A stretch of DNA of 62,794 nucleotides, taken from CAYQDF01 sp964416175. GTDB taxonomy: Bacteria; Chloroflexota; Anaerolineae; Anaerolineales; UBA4823. Below are positions 1 to 7,511 of the stretch, in pieces (within the stretch, counting starts at the first letter, position 1; each line of letters opens with the position of its first letter). The stretch spans positions 1-62,794 of the forward strand of contig CAYQDF010000008.1 of assembly GCA_964416175.1 (NCBI GenBank), written 5' to 3'. Both the position numbers and the translations under genes were made by a program. A model generated the notes under the pieces. The model was not told where the DNA came from. It saw only the letters and a program-made list of their open reading frames with translations, and did not search any database.

Positions 1-479
1 AGAACTTCCGGCTGAATGGAAAGCTCGGTGGAGATTGCGATGCGTTTCTTCTCGCCCACGCTCAAGTGATGGGAGACGCGGTCGGAATAAGCATCCTTGT
101 GGACAGAGCGTTAAGCCTGCCGGACGCGGGCCTCAACCACCTCCGGCGAAAGCCCCTGGTAGATCGGTCCGAAAGCGACATCGTCGTATACCCGCGGGGA
201 GAACAGCTGGTCCTCCGGGGACTGGAATACCAGCCCGACCATTGCCCGCACCCGGGCAAGATTTTCCTTTTTCACTTCCAATTCACAGATCCGGACCCTG
301 CCATCGGAGGGAGCGAGCAGGCCGTTCAGGTGCAGGATCAATGTAGACTTGCCGGCGCCGTTCGGGCCAACCAGGGCCACTTTCTCACAGGGCTGGATGA
401 CCAGCGAGACTTCCCGCAGCGCGATGCGGCCATCCGGGTAAGCGAAGGACAGGTTTTCAACAACGATCGAGTGGTGCAT
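1..479 (-). pseudogene. cbiO: CbiO-type ECF transporter ATPase, in-frame stop, runs off window
   Basis: This is the ATP-binding subunit of an energy-coupling factor importer for cobalt or nickel; it would power CbiM/CbiQ at the inner face of the membrane. Visible are Walker A (GPNGAGKST, about residue 40) and the Q-loop (VFQSPEDQLFS). Reading is interrupted by TAA at 113-111, after RVRQA. The same frame then continues with the ABC signature (LSVGEKKRIAIST) up to the window edge. The stop sits where relatives carry a hydrophobic residue, so a single TTA-to-TAA change would explain it. It is either a true nonsense mutation or an assembly or sequencing error. The gene is last in a cbiM-cbiQ-cbiO order and starts 53 bases after cbiQ. 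Walker B and the C-terminus lie outside the window. Confidence 0.75.
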
Positions 480-532
480 GAAGGATTCCGCGGATCGATA
501 AAATAAGCCCTGCAGGGAGAATCAAGAGGGCA

Positions 533-1339
533 TCAGGGGGTGAGCAAGAACGAGAGGGCGAGCAAGAGCGCATAGATCCCCAGCCCACTGGCGAGGAGCG
601 CCCAGTCCCCGTTTCTCAACTCTGGCAGGGGGAAGGTCCGCACCTCGCCATCGTAGCCGCGGGAAAGCATCGCCTGGAAGATCCGGTCGCTGCGCTCGAT
701 CGAACGCAACAGCAGGCTGCCAGCCATCCCACCGGTCACCTTTGCGCGCCACAGGACCGACCCACCTTGCTTCGCTTCCTGCCCGGCCAACCCCCCGCTG
801 CGCGCTGCCCTGGCCCGCATCAGGCGCAAGGCTTCATCCGCCAGGACAAAAAGATAGCGCCACATCAATCCGAAGACTGCCACGAGCAGGCGCGGCACCC
901 TGACTGCCCGCATGGCGACCAGGAGATCTGGAAAACTCGTCGTTGCCGCCAGGAGGACAGCTGCCTGGACGGAGATCCAGGACTTGAGGGCGATGCTGGT
1001 GAACCTCGCCAGTCCTTCCACAGACGCCGCGACCTCGAGAGTGCCCGCCGAAAACGAAAACAGGATCGAACCAGGAGTCGTAAAGATCACTGGAAATGCA
1101 GCCAGCACGAATGGGAGGGCGAGCGCCGCGCGGCGCAGGGCAAAACTAATTCCCAATCCAGAGAGCGTGCCGGCCGACAACGCGATCGAAAATGCAAGGA
1201 TGTAAGCCGGCCACACGCCAACTGGGATGAGGGCGGTCGTCAGGATGAACCCCACGACCAGGACGAACTTTACCCTCGGATCCAGGCGGTGCAGCGGGCT
1301 GGCTCCCGGATGATAGGGATCCAGGAAATGGATGTGCAT
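533..1339 (-). CDS. cbiQ: ECF transporter transmembrane protein CbiQ
   Basis: This 268-residue membrane protein is the T component that couples the ATPase to the metal-binding CbiM in cobalt or nickel uptake. The start MHIHFLDPYHPG with LHRLDPRVKF is the usual N-terminus of CbiQ. Several hydrophobic segments lie in the first half, and the cytoplasmic part has the Ala/Arg-rich coupling helices (RAARSGG and AMLSRGYDGE) that contact the ATPase. The gene lies two bases after the stop of cbiM and is presumably cotranscribed and translationally coupled with it. Length and motif content are normal for the family, so this protein looks intact although the adjacent cbiO carries a stop. Confidence 0.9.
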   Translation of the reverse strand: MHIHFLDPYHPGASPLHRLDPRVKFVLVVGFILTTALIPVGVWPAYILAFSIALSAGTLSGLGISFALRRAALALPFVLAAFPVIFTTPGSILFSFSAGTLEVAASVEGLARFTSIALKSWISVQAAVLLAATTSFPDLLVAMRAVRVPRLLVAVFGLMWRYLFVLADEALRLMRARAARSGGLAGQEAKQGGSVLWRAKVTGGMAGSLLLRSIERSDRIFQAMLSRGYDGEVRTFPLPELRNGDWALLASGLGIYALLLALSFLLTP

Positions 1340-1341
1340 GC

Positions 1342-2298
1342 TTAATTGCGGACGGTTGCGCGGCTCCTGCGGACGAAGGCGATCCCCAAGGCTGCCCCGA
1401 ACACGAGCAGCGTCCCGAGGATCCCGGCCAGGATCGTCGCCAGGGCCTGGTTGGACACCCCAGGGAACACGTAATCCGGGATTAGCTCGTAGAGGGGTCC
1501 CTGGGCGATATCGAGGAATCCATATTCCCCCGCCACGCGTTCCAGTCCATCCGGGTACGCCGAGGCCAGAGGAGAAGCCACAGCCAACACCAGGGCGATC
1601 GCCAGGCCTGCTATCCACACGAACGCCCCTCCGACCGGTCGGTCCTTTCCGGCGCGGACCAGGTCTGGACGTACGGCATTGACGAACGCCAGTGCGCCAA
1701 CCGTGATCAGCCCCTCGCCGATCCCAATCAGGGCGTGCACGGCAGCCATCGCCGGGATCGCCAGGCTGGCCGGAGATGTGCCGGAAAGCGCGAGCTGCAG
1801 TCCCACTGCCAGAGAAGCGATCTCGATGGACAGCCAGGCGGCCAGGAAACCCCCCAGGAAGGGTCCCCAACTCCGGGTGCCTGTGAAGCGCAAGGCGGAC
1901 CGATAAGCGAAATAGGAGACCGCAACCCCGATGACGCCCATATTGAAGATGTTGGCGCCGAGCGCAAGCAGACCTCCATCCTGGAAGACGAGAGCCTGCA
2001 CGCTCACCACGGTGGTCATGACCAGGATCGCAGCCCAGGGGCCGAGAATGATAGTGGCGAGGGCAGCTCCCATCAAGTGCCCGGAGGTACCGCCAGCCAC
2101 GGTGAAGTTTAGCATCTGGCCGGCGAAGATCGCCGCCGCCAGGACTCCCATCAACGGCACCTGGCGCTCGCCGAGGTCTTTTCCGGCTCGCCTCAAAGCG
2201 TAGGCAACCATCCCAAGCGAGACAAGCCACAAGACGGCCGATACCGTGACAGTGAGGAATCCATCTGGAATGTGCATCGCTGTTGGTCGGAAAAACAT
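1342..2298 (-). CDS. cbiM: CbiM substrate-binding membrane protein with C-terminal PDGLE domain
   Basis: This is the substrate-specific S component of a cobalt/nickel ECF importer. The family hallmark MHIPDGFL is present, followed by about seven hydrophobic helices with the FNMGVIG and GIGEGLIT segments. The C-terminal part contains YPDGLERVA, the PDGLE signature otherwise carried by the separate partner CbiN, so CbiM and a CbiN-like domain are fused here. In this family the N-terminal Met-His pair binds the metal. A good Shine-Dalgarno (AGGAGG, about 2309-2314) is placed nine bases before ATG 2298, which would add seven residues before that Met; ATG 2277 gives the classical N-terminus but has no ribosome site. 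I annotate 2298 and regard 2277 as possible. Whether the metal is cobalt or nickel cannot be told from sequence alone. Confidence 0.9.
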   Translation of the reverse strand: MFFRPTAMHIPDGFLTVTVSAVLWLVSLGMVAYALRRAGKDLGERQVPLMGVLAAAIFAGQMLNFTVAGGTSGHLMGAALATIILGPWAAILVMTTVVSVQALVFQDGGLLALGANIFNMGVIGVAVSYFAYRSALRFTGTRSWGPFLGGFLAAWLSIEIASLAVGLQLALSGTSPASLAIPAMAAVHALIGIGEGLITVGALAFVNAVRPDLVRAGKDRPVGGAFVWIAGLAIALVLAVASPLASAYPDGLERVAGEYGFLDIAQGPLYELIPDYVFPGVSNQALATILAGILGTLLVFGAALGIAFVRRSRATVRN

Positions 2299-2386
2299 CG
2301 TCAAACACCTCCTGCTTTTATTTATGACAATACGTCCAGCAGGCCTTTGCGAATCTGGCGGGAATCAACACGCATCCGCTGTCTAC

Positions 2387-2824
2387 CTAGGGGGTCGAAG
2401 CATGCGATTCCTCTATTTGGCAATCCGGGCACAGGCCGAAGAAAGTCGCGTGGACGGTGTCAACCTGGTAACCGGTGTCCTTCAGGAAATGGTTGTAAAG
2501 ATCAGTCAATTCCTCGTGATCCACGTCTATCATTTGCCCGCATTTCCGGCAGATCAGGTGGTGGTGGTCGTGATCGGCGTATTCGTACACCAGCTGCCCG
2601 TGCCCCATGTGCGCCACCAAAACCAGCCCCTGCTCTGCAAGGAAGTTCAGGGTGCGGTAAACGGTCGCCTCCGTCAGCCCGGGCATCTCCTGCGAGACAC
2701 GCTGGTAGACCTGGGTCGGGGAGAGGTGGCACCGCGCCTGCTGCAGCACTTCCAGGATCGCCAGACGCTGAGGAGTCAGACGGTATCCCTGGGAGCGCAG
2801 GCGAGTTAGAATGAGTTCCATCAT
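2387..2824 (-). CDS. Fur-family metal-responsive transcription regulator
   Basis: This 145-residue regulator has the Fur layout. A winged-helix DNA-binding domain (RLTPQRLAILEVL, then EATVYRTLNFLAEQGLV) is followed by a metal and dimerisation domain with HDHHHLIC, CRKC and a late CPDC, so both structural-zinc CxxC pairs are present. It lies 88 bases upstream of cbiM on the same strand and is probably the first gene of the metal-uptake operon. A promoter with an overlapping palindrome precedes it, as expected for an autoregulated repressor. The context favours a nickel or cobalt sensor (Nur-like), but Zur or Fur cannot be excluded. ATG 2824 and ATG 2821 are adjacent alternative starts. Confidence 0.85.
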   Translation of the reverse strand: MMELILTRLRSQGYRLTPQRLAILEVLQQARCHLSPTQVYQRVSQEMPGLTEATVYRTLNFLAEQGLVLVAHMGHGQLVYEYADHDHHHLICRKCGQMIDVDHEELTDLYNHFLKDTGYQVDTVHATFFGLCPDCQIEESHASTP

Positions 2825-2830
2825 TACACC

Positions 2831-2888
2831 ATTTGTTATTGCAATTAATCGCAACAAATATTATAGTCTATTAATGCTCAACCCTCAA
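2831..2888 (-). promoter_or_regulatory. Promoter and palindromic operator of the fur-cbiMQO operon
   Basis: On the minus strand, TTGAGG (2888-2883) and TATAAT (2865-2860) are separated by 17 bases, which is a good sigma-70 promoter. Directly downstream, over the expected transcription start, lies an inverted repeat: ATTTGTT (2831-2837) and AACAAAT (2853-2859) flank an inner TTGC-N8-GCAA (2839-2854). Fur-family boxes, in particular nickel-type Nur boxes of TTGCA-N5-TGCAA form, look similar. Repressor binding here would block transcription of both the regulator and the transporter. The metal assignment is inference. Confidence 0.65.
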
Positions 2889-3021
2889 GGAATCAGAGCG
2901 GCTCTTATTGAGAATCAGCCGGCTGGCGAAATTCCCGATAATCCGTCACCACGAGATGTGAAATGGCGCACCAGGCTGTGCGCCCGTCTGCGGATCCCCC
3001 TGCTGGGCAGAGAATGGCGAA

Positions 3022-3354
3022 TTATTTCCCCGCGAGGTAGGGAGTGATCTTGGACACAATCTGGTCTTTTGGCTGGTACCCGGTGATCCGTTCGCGATAT
3101 TCTCCTCCGATAAACAACATCAGGGTGGGCACTCCCAGGACCTGGTAGCGTATTGCAAGATTGGGGCTGTGGTCGACGTCCAGCTTCACCACTTTGACCT
3201 TACCCGACCAGTCCCTGGCTAGCTGTTCGACGATAGGGTCGAGCAGCTTGCATGGCCCACACCAGACGGCGGAAAAATCCACCAACACCGGACCGCTTTC
3301 TGAAAGCACCTCTTCTTGAAACGTGGCTTCGTCGATCTCAGGGATGTTTGCCAT
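3022..3354 (-). CDS. trxA: Thioredoxin
   Basis: This is a 110-residue cytoplasmic thioredoxin, a disulfide reductase. The active-site WCGPC lies near residue 31 within DFSAVWCGPCKLLDPIV, and the cis-proline loop VLGVPTLMLF follows at the usual distance. Length is standard. GGAGG five bases before ATG 3354 decides this start over an upstream TTG. It stands alone between the Fur regulator and serA and transcribes away from serA. No thioredoxin reductase with its CxxC is present in the window; the flavoprotein at 32.4 kb lacks it. Confidence 0.93.
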   Translation of the reverse strand: MANIPEIDEATFQEEVLSESGPVLVDFSAVWCGPCKLLDPIVEQLARDWSGKVKVVKLDVDHSPNLAIRYQVLGVPTLMLFIGGEYRERITGYQPKDQIVSKITPYLAGK

Positions 3355-3540
3355 GAATGCCTCCAAAATGTCTGCCGTCTTTACTGACGATACTAACCAG
3401 GGAAACAGGAAAAGTCAAGGGGGAGATCGGCTACAAAATTACCGTCGGCAGGGCTGGCCGCTACATCGAGGCTAAGTGAGGTAAAATCGGGTCTGGTCTT
3501 TGCAACCCACTGACGGCCAGTCATTCTCCAGGAGCCGCTC

Positions 3541-4482
3541 ATGCCTGAATGGAACATTTTGATCGCGGACAGCCTCTCAGAAAACGGCCTCCGCCTGCTC
3601 GCCGCTGAAGCCCACGTCGATGATTGCCCGGAGATCTCGCAGCAGGAATTGTTAGAGCGGATCAGCTCTTACGACGCTCTGATTGTGCGCAGCCGCACGC
3701 GGGTAACTGCCGAGGTATTCGCCGCTGGTCGACGGTTGAAGGTCGTTGGGCGGGCAGGCGTCGGGGTAGATAATATCGACCTGGCAGCCGCCAACCAGCA
3801 TAATGTGACGGTCGTCAACTCACCCCAGGCTACAACCGAAGCTGTAGCGGAACACACGATCGCGCTGATGCTCTCCCTGGCACGCAGCATTCCAGCGGCG
3901 GACCGGAGCATGAAGTCCGGTCTCTGGCTCAAGAAGGAATACCTGGGGATCGAATTCAGGGGAAGAATCCTGGGCCTGATCGGCATGGGCAACATTGGGA
4001 GCAAGGTCGCCCAGCTGGCGGGTGCCCTTGGGATGATCATCCTGGGATACGATCCGTTGATTCCTGCGGACCAAATCCGGGAGAACGGTGCGGACCCTGT
4101 GTCTCTGCCAGAGCTTTACGCCCGCTGCGACTTTATCTCCCTGCACGTCCCTCTGGCGCCGGAGACCCGCGGTATGATCGACGGCCAGGCGTTGGGACGT
4201 ATGCGGCGCGGCGTGTATTTGATTTGCACGGCACGCGGCGGACTGATCGACGAGACTGCGCTGCTGGGTGCGCTTGAATCTGGCCAGGTGGCCGGGGCAG
4301 CCCTCGATGTTTTTGCCAGCGAACCGCCCGGATTGTCCGCCCTGGTGTCCCATCCGCGGGTGATCGCCACGCCTCACATCGCAGCCCAGACCATCGAGGC
4401 GCAGGAGCGGGCCTCCGTCGATATCGCCAGAGAAGTCCTGGCTGCCTTGCGCGGCGAACCCCTCCACTGGAAGGTTGTGTAG
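3541..4482 (+). CDS. serA: D-3-phosphoglycerate dehydrogenase-type 2-hydroxyacid dehydrogenase, short form
   Basis: This 313-residue enzyme belongs to the D-isomer-specific 2-hydroxyacid dehydrogenases and most resembles SerA, which oxidises 3-phosphoglycerate in the first step of serine synthesis. The Rossmann fingerprint GLIGMGNIGSKVA is at about residue 141, and the catalytic triad fits Arg232 (TARGGLIDE), Glu261 (ASEPP) and His279 (TPHIAAQT). It ends about where the catalytic unit ends, so the regulatory ACT or ASB domains of long SerA proteins are missing and serine feedback through ACT is not expected. The start follows AGGAG. Another 2-hydroxyacid substrate, such as glyoxylate or hydroxypyruvate, remains possible. 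Confidence 0.85.
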   Translation: MPEWNILIADSLSENGLRLLAAEAHVDDCPEISQQELLERISSYDALIVRSRTRVTAEVFAAGRRLKVVGRAGVGVDNIDLAAANQHNVTVVNSPQATTEAVAEHTIALMLSLARSIPAADRSMKSGLWLKKEYLGIEFRGRILGLIGMGNIGSKVAQLAGALGMIILGYDPLIPADQIRENGADPVSLPELYARCDFISLHVPLAPETRGMIDGQALGRMRRGVYLICTARGGLIDETALLGALESGQVAGAALDVFASEPPGLSALVSHPRVIATPHIAAQTIEAQERASVDIAREVLAALRGEPLHWKVV

Positions 4483-4527
4483 ATCTTTCCGGATATATTT
4501 TCTAAACCATCCCACCAAGGAGCACTC

Positions 4528-6042
4528 ATGGATCTCGAATCCAAGCTGACACTACTTAAATCTCTGCTCAATGAAGTCAAGGATCTATTTGCAATCATCG
4601 GTTTGCTGCAGTGGGATCTGGAGACCTACATGCCTCCGGCCGGCAATCAGGAGCGCAGCCATCAGCTCTCCACCCTGACCCGCATCCATCATCTCAAACT
4701 CACTTCGCCGGAGATCGGCCTCCTGCTGGAAGATTTGAAGCCCTACGCCGCCCAGCTCGATCCCGATTCAGACGACGCGCGCCTGATCAAAGTCACCGAC
4801 AGGATCTACCAGAAAGAGATCCGGGTTCCAGCCGATCTGGTGGCAGCCTTGGCGAAGGCTACCGGAGAGGCGCACCCGGCCTGGGAAAAAGCGAGGGCTG
4901 AGTCGAACTTCCCCATTTTCAGGCCGCATCTCGAGACCATCATCGATCTGCGCCGACAATACGCCGATTGTTTTACTCCTTACGACCACGTCTACGACCC
5001 GCTGTTAGACGACTTCGAACCGGGCCTGAAGACAGCAGATGTCCAGGCGATCTTCACCCCCCTGCGGTCCCAACAGGTCGAGCTGGTGAGGGCGATCAGC
5101 GCCCGGCCCCAGGTGGACGACTCTTTCCTGCATCAACCCTTCGATGTTGATAACCAATGGAAATTCGGGGTGGAGGTGATCACGCGCTTTGGGTTCGACT
5201 GGCAGCGGGGGCGCCAGGACAAGTCGACCCATCCGTTCACCATTGGGCTCGGCCCAGGCGATGTTCGCATCACGACCCGCTTCCTCCCAGATTACGCCCC
5301 CTCTGCCCTGTTCAGCACAACCCACGAATGTGGGCATGCCCTGTACGAGATGGGCATCGATCCAAAGCTCTCTCGCACGCCCCTGGAGCAAGCCGCCTCC
5401 TATGCCATCCACGAATCCCAGTCCCGCCTGTACGAAAACATCGTCAGCCGCTCGCGGCACTTCTGGACCTTCTTCTACCCCCGCCTGCGAGAATTATTCC
5501 CGGCCCAGCTGGCGAACGTGTCTCTCGATGCCTTTTATCGGGCGATCAACAAAGTCAAGCCTTCTCTGATCCGAGTCGAGGCGGACGAAGCCACTTACAA
5601 CCTGCATCCGATGCTGCGGCTGGAGCTGGAGATGGCCTTGATGGAGGGCAGCCTGGAGGTGAAGCACTTGCCGGAGGCCTGGAACGCCGCCATGCAGGCT
5701 TACCTGGGGTTAACGCCGCCGGACGATGCCCACGGGGTGCTGCAAGACATCCATTGGGCTCACGGTCACCTGGGGTATTTCGCCACCTACGCGCTGGGCA
5801 ACCTGATCGCCGGCCAGCTCTGGGAGCGGGTCCTGGAAGACATCCCGGACCTTCCCAAACAGTTCGAGCGAGGGGAATTCGCCAGCCTGACAGCCTGGAT
5901 GCGCGAGAAGATCCACCGTCATGGAGCAAAGTTCGAACCCCAGGAGCTGGTCGAGCGCGTTACCGGGAGCAAGATCGATTCTGCGCCTTATTTACGCTAC
6001 CTGAGTAAGAAGTACGGCGACATCTATGGATTTTCTATGTGA
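4528..6042 (+). CDS. M32 family metallocarboxypeptidase (carboxypeptidase Taq)
   Basis: This 504-residue zinc carboxypeptidase of the thermostable Taq type removes C-terminal residues from peptides in the cytoplasm. The zinc motif HECGH spans His266, Glu267 and His270. Downstream, HESQSR supplies the third ligand region, and the family motifs LLQWDLETYMPP near the N-terminus and the HPMLRLELEMALMEG segment are present. Length matches the family (about 500). It starts 45 bases after serA, possibly in the same transcript, with AAGGAG before the ATG. No signal peptide is seen. Together with the M42 enzymes at 10-13 kb it indicates active peptide degradation. Confidence 0.93.
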   Translation: MDLESKLTLLKSLLNEVKDLFAIIGLLQWDLETYMPPAGNQERSHQLSTLTRIHHLKLTSPEIGLLLEDLKPYAAQLDPDSDDARLIKVTDRIYQKEIRVPADLVAALAKATGEAHPAWEKARAESNFPIFRPHLETIIDLRRQYADCFTPYDHVYDPLLDDFEPGLKTADVQAIFTPLRSQQVELVRAISARPQVDDSFLHQPFDVDNQWKFGVEVITRFGFDWQRGRQDKSTHPFTIGLGPGDVRITTRFLPDYAPSALFSTTHECGHALYEMGIDPKLSRTPLEQAASYAIHESQSRLYENIVSRSRHFWTFFYPRLRELFPAQLANVSLDAFYRAINKVKPSLIRVEADEATYNLHPMLRLELEMALMEGSLEVKHLPEAWNAAMQAYLGLTPPDDAHGVLQDIHWAHGHLGYFATYALGNLIAGQLWERVLEDIPDLPKQFERGEFASLTAWMREKIHRHGAKFEPQELVERVTGSKIDSAPYLRYLSKKYGDIYGFSM

Positions 6043-6080
6043 CCTAGAGCGAGAGGATTAGGGAAAGAGAAGGGAGGGGT

Positions 6081-6446
6081 ATGGCACGCATCCTGTTCGT
6101 CGACGACGACCCAATGACGCTCGAGACTCTGAGACGGTCCGTTGAACTATTCGGTCACCAGGCCATCCAGGCCACTTCCGGAGCACAGGCCCTGAAAATA
6201 GCTTCCGAGCAGACCCCTGACCTGGTCTTGACAGACCTGCGATTGCCTGACATGGATGGATTGAATCTCGTGAGTGCCATGAAGCGTGGACCGGCCACCG
6301 AGGCCATCCCGGTCGTGGTTCTCTCCGCCAGCGTTGAAGCGGATATGGCCGATGTTTGCCGGGCGGCAGGCGCAGCTGAGTTCGTGCAAAAACCGATCCG
6401 GTTGGCCGCATTGCAGGAGCTGATCGCACGGTACACCAGCATGTGA
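6081..6446 (+). CDS. Single-domain response regulator (CheY-like receiver)
   Basis: This 121-residue stand-alone receiver domain has no output domain. The acidic pocket (VDDDP), phosphoacceptor Asp52 (LTDLRLPD), the Ser/Thr switch (LSAS) and Lys104 (VQKPI) are all in place, so it should accept a phosphoryl group. No histidine kinase is adjacent, so its partner is unknown. GGGAGGGG precedes the ATG. It lies between the M32 peptidase and a lipoprotein and may be cotranscribed with the lipoprotein, which begins 15 bases later. Confidence 0.88.
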   Translation: MARILFVDDDPMTLETLRRSVELFGHQAIQATSGAQALKIASEQTPDLVLTDLRLPDMDGLNLVSAMKRGPATEAIPVVVLSASVEADMADVCRAAGAAEFVQKPIRLAALQELIARYTSM

Positions 6447-6461
6447 GCCAGATTTATTTCA

Positions 6462-7439
6462 GTGGACCGCATTCACCTCCCATTGCTTCTCAAATCAGCC
6501 CTGGTCCCTCTTTTGCTCTCCGGCTGCAACTTCCCTGGCGAGATGCCGGGACCGCTTCCCACTGAACAGGTCCCCACTGCAATTGCCATGACGCTCGCGG
6601 CCCAGGGGATCACCCCTCAGCCGGCCCTCCCCAGTCCGGCGGGCGTGGAAACGGCCGTCCCGACGGATTTCCCTGAAATCTCACCGACAGAAACGCGGCC
6701 CCCGACACCCACCCCGAACGACGCACCCACAGCAGCCGTCTTTCCTGGAGGCACGGCGGCCTCGCCTCCCGAAGGCATCCCCTCCGGGACAGTCCAGTTT
6801 CTCAGCCCGGGACCCGGTTCGCTCGTCACTTCACCTTTTCTCCTCAGAGCATCTTTGCGACCCGGTCCCAACGCGACGGTGCGGGTGGAGCTGTTGGGTG
6901 AGGACGGTCGCCTGCTGATGCGGGAGGTCAAAGCATACGACCTGCCGCGTGATCAGGGTGTGCTGATTGGACAGGAGATCACCTTCGCGATCACCGCCGT
7001 CGCCGAGACAGCCCGGCTTCAGCTGGTCGTCGAAGACGAATACAACCGGCTGGCCGCAGTCGCCTCCCTCGATTTGCTCCTCCTGGCGCTGGGCGAACCG
7101 GACCTCGCCCAGGCGGGCGATGGGCTGGAGAATATCGTCATCGACGCGCCGCGGGAGAATGCCCTCATCCAGGGCGGGGTTGTGCGCGTTTCTGGGCTGG
7201 CCCGGATGCGCAGCGCCCAGCCACTGCTCATTGAATTAAGGGACAGGGATGGTAAAATCGTCGGTACACGGCAGGCCGCGGTCACGCCCATCCCGGGCAG
7301 CAGCTACGGGACCTTTGAGATCGACGTACTGTATACAGTGGCGAACACCACCCGGGTCCGTCTGGCAATCTGGGAGCCCGGCGTCGAGATCCCGGGGATC
7401 GTCCATCTCTCAAGCCGGGAGATCGTGCTCAGCCCGTGA
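6462..7439 (+). CDS. Lipoprotein with two Gmad2-like immunoglobulin-fold domains
   Basis: This 325-residue secreted lipoprotein starts with GTG. The signal peptide ends in the lipobox LLSGC near residue 22. A Thr/Pro-rich linker runs to about residue 105, and two similar beta-rich modules follow (about 110-205 and 220-323). The second begins IVIDAPRENALIQGG and contains LRDRDGKIVGTRQAAV, resembling the Gmad2 domain known from spore-germination-associated proteins. The first has the matching VQFLSPGPGSLV start. Such proteins are exported and anchored to the outer face of the cell membrane; the ligand is unknown. No catalytic residues are recognisable. Confidence 0.7.
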   Translation: MDRIHLPLLLKSALVPLLLSGCNFPGEMPGPLPTEQVPTAIAMTLAAQGITPQPALPSPAGVETAVPTDFPEISPTETRPPTPTPNDAPTAAVFPGGTAASPPEGIPSGTVQFLSPGPGSLVTSPFLLRASLRPGPNATVRVELLGEDGRLLMREVKAYDLPRDQGVLIGQEITFAITAVAETARLQLVVEDEYNRLAAVASLDLLLLALGEPDLAQAGDGLENIVIDAPRENALIQGGVVRVSGLARMRSAQPLLIELRDRDGKIVGTRQAAVTPIPGSSYGTFEIDVLYTVANTTRVRLAIWEPGVEIPGIVHLSSREIVLSP

Positions 7440-7453
7440 ATATTAAGCCCTCT

Positions 7454-7488
7454 CCTCATCCCCGATCCCGGAAAGGGTGGGGCTGAGG
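7454..7488. terminator. Intergenic hairpin before kamA
   Basis: CCTCATCCCC (7454-7463) pairs with GGGGCTGAGG (7479-7488), nine of ten positions, with a 15-base loop. It could end the lipoprotein transcript, but no T-run follows, so a rho-independent terminator is not demonstrated. It lies only 23 bases before the preferred kamA start and could also influence kamA expression. Confidence 0.4.
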
Positions 7489-7511
7489 GGATAATGGTTG
7501 GAGATTATTTA

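Noticed and set aside
533..2308. One long minus-strand frame covering cbiQ and cbiM
   Set aside because: Only its end (cbiQ, from 1339) is coding; the first part is the wrong frame of cbiM. A CbiM-CbiQ fusion is not supported.
7454..7488. Riboswitch before kamA
   Set aside because: A single imperfect hairpin without further conserved structure; it looks like a common intergenic GC-rich hairpin.
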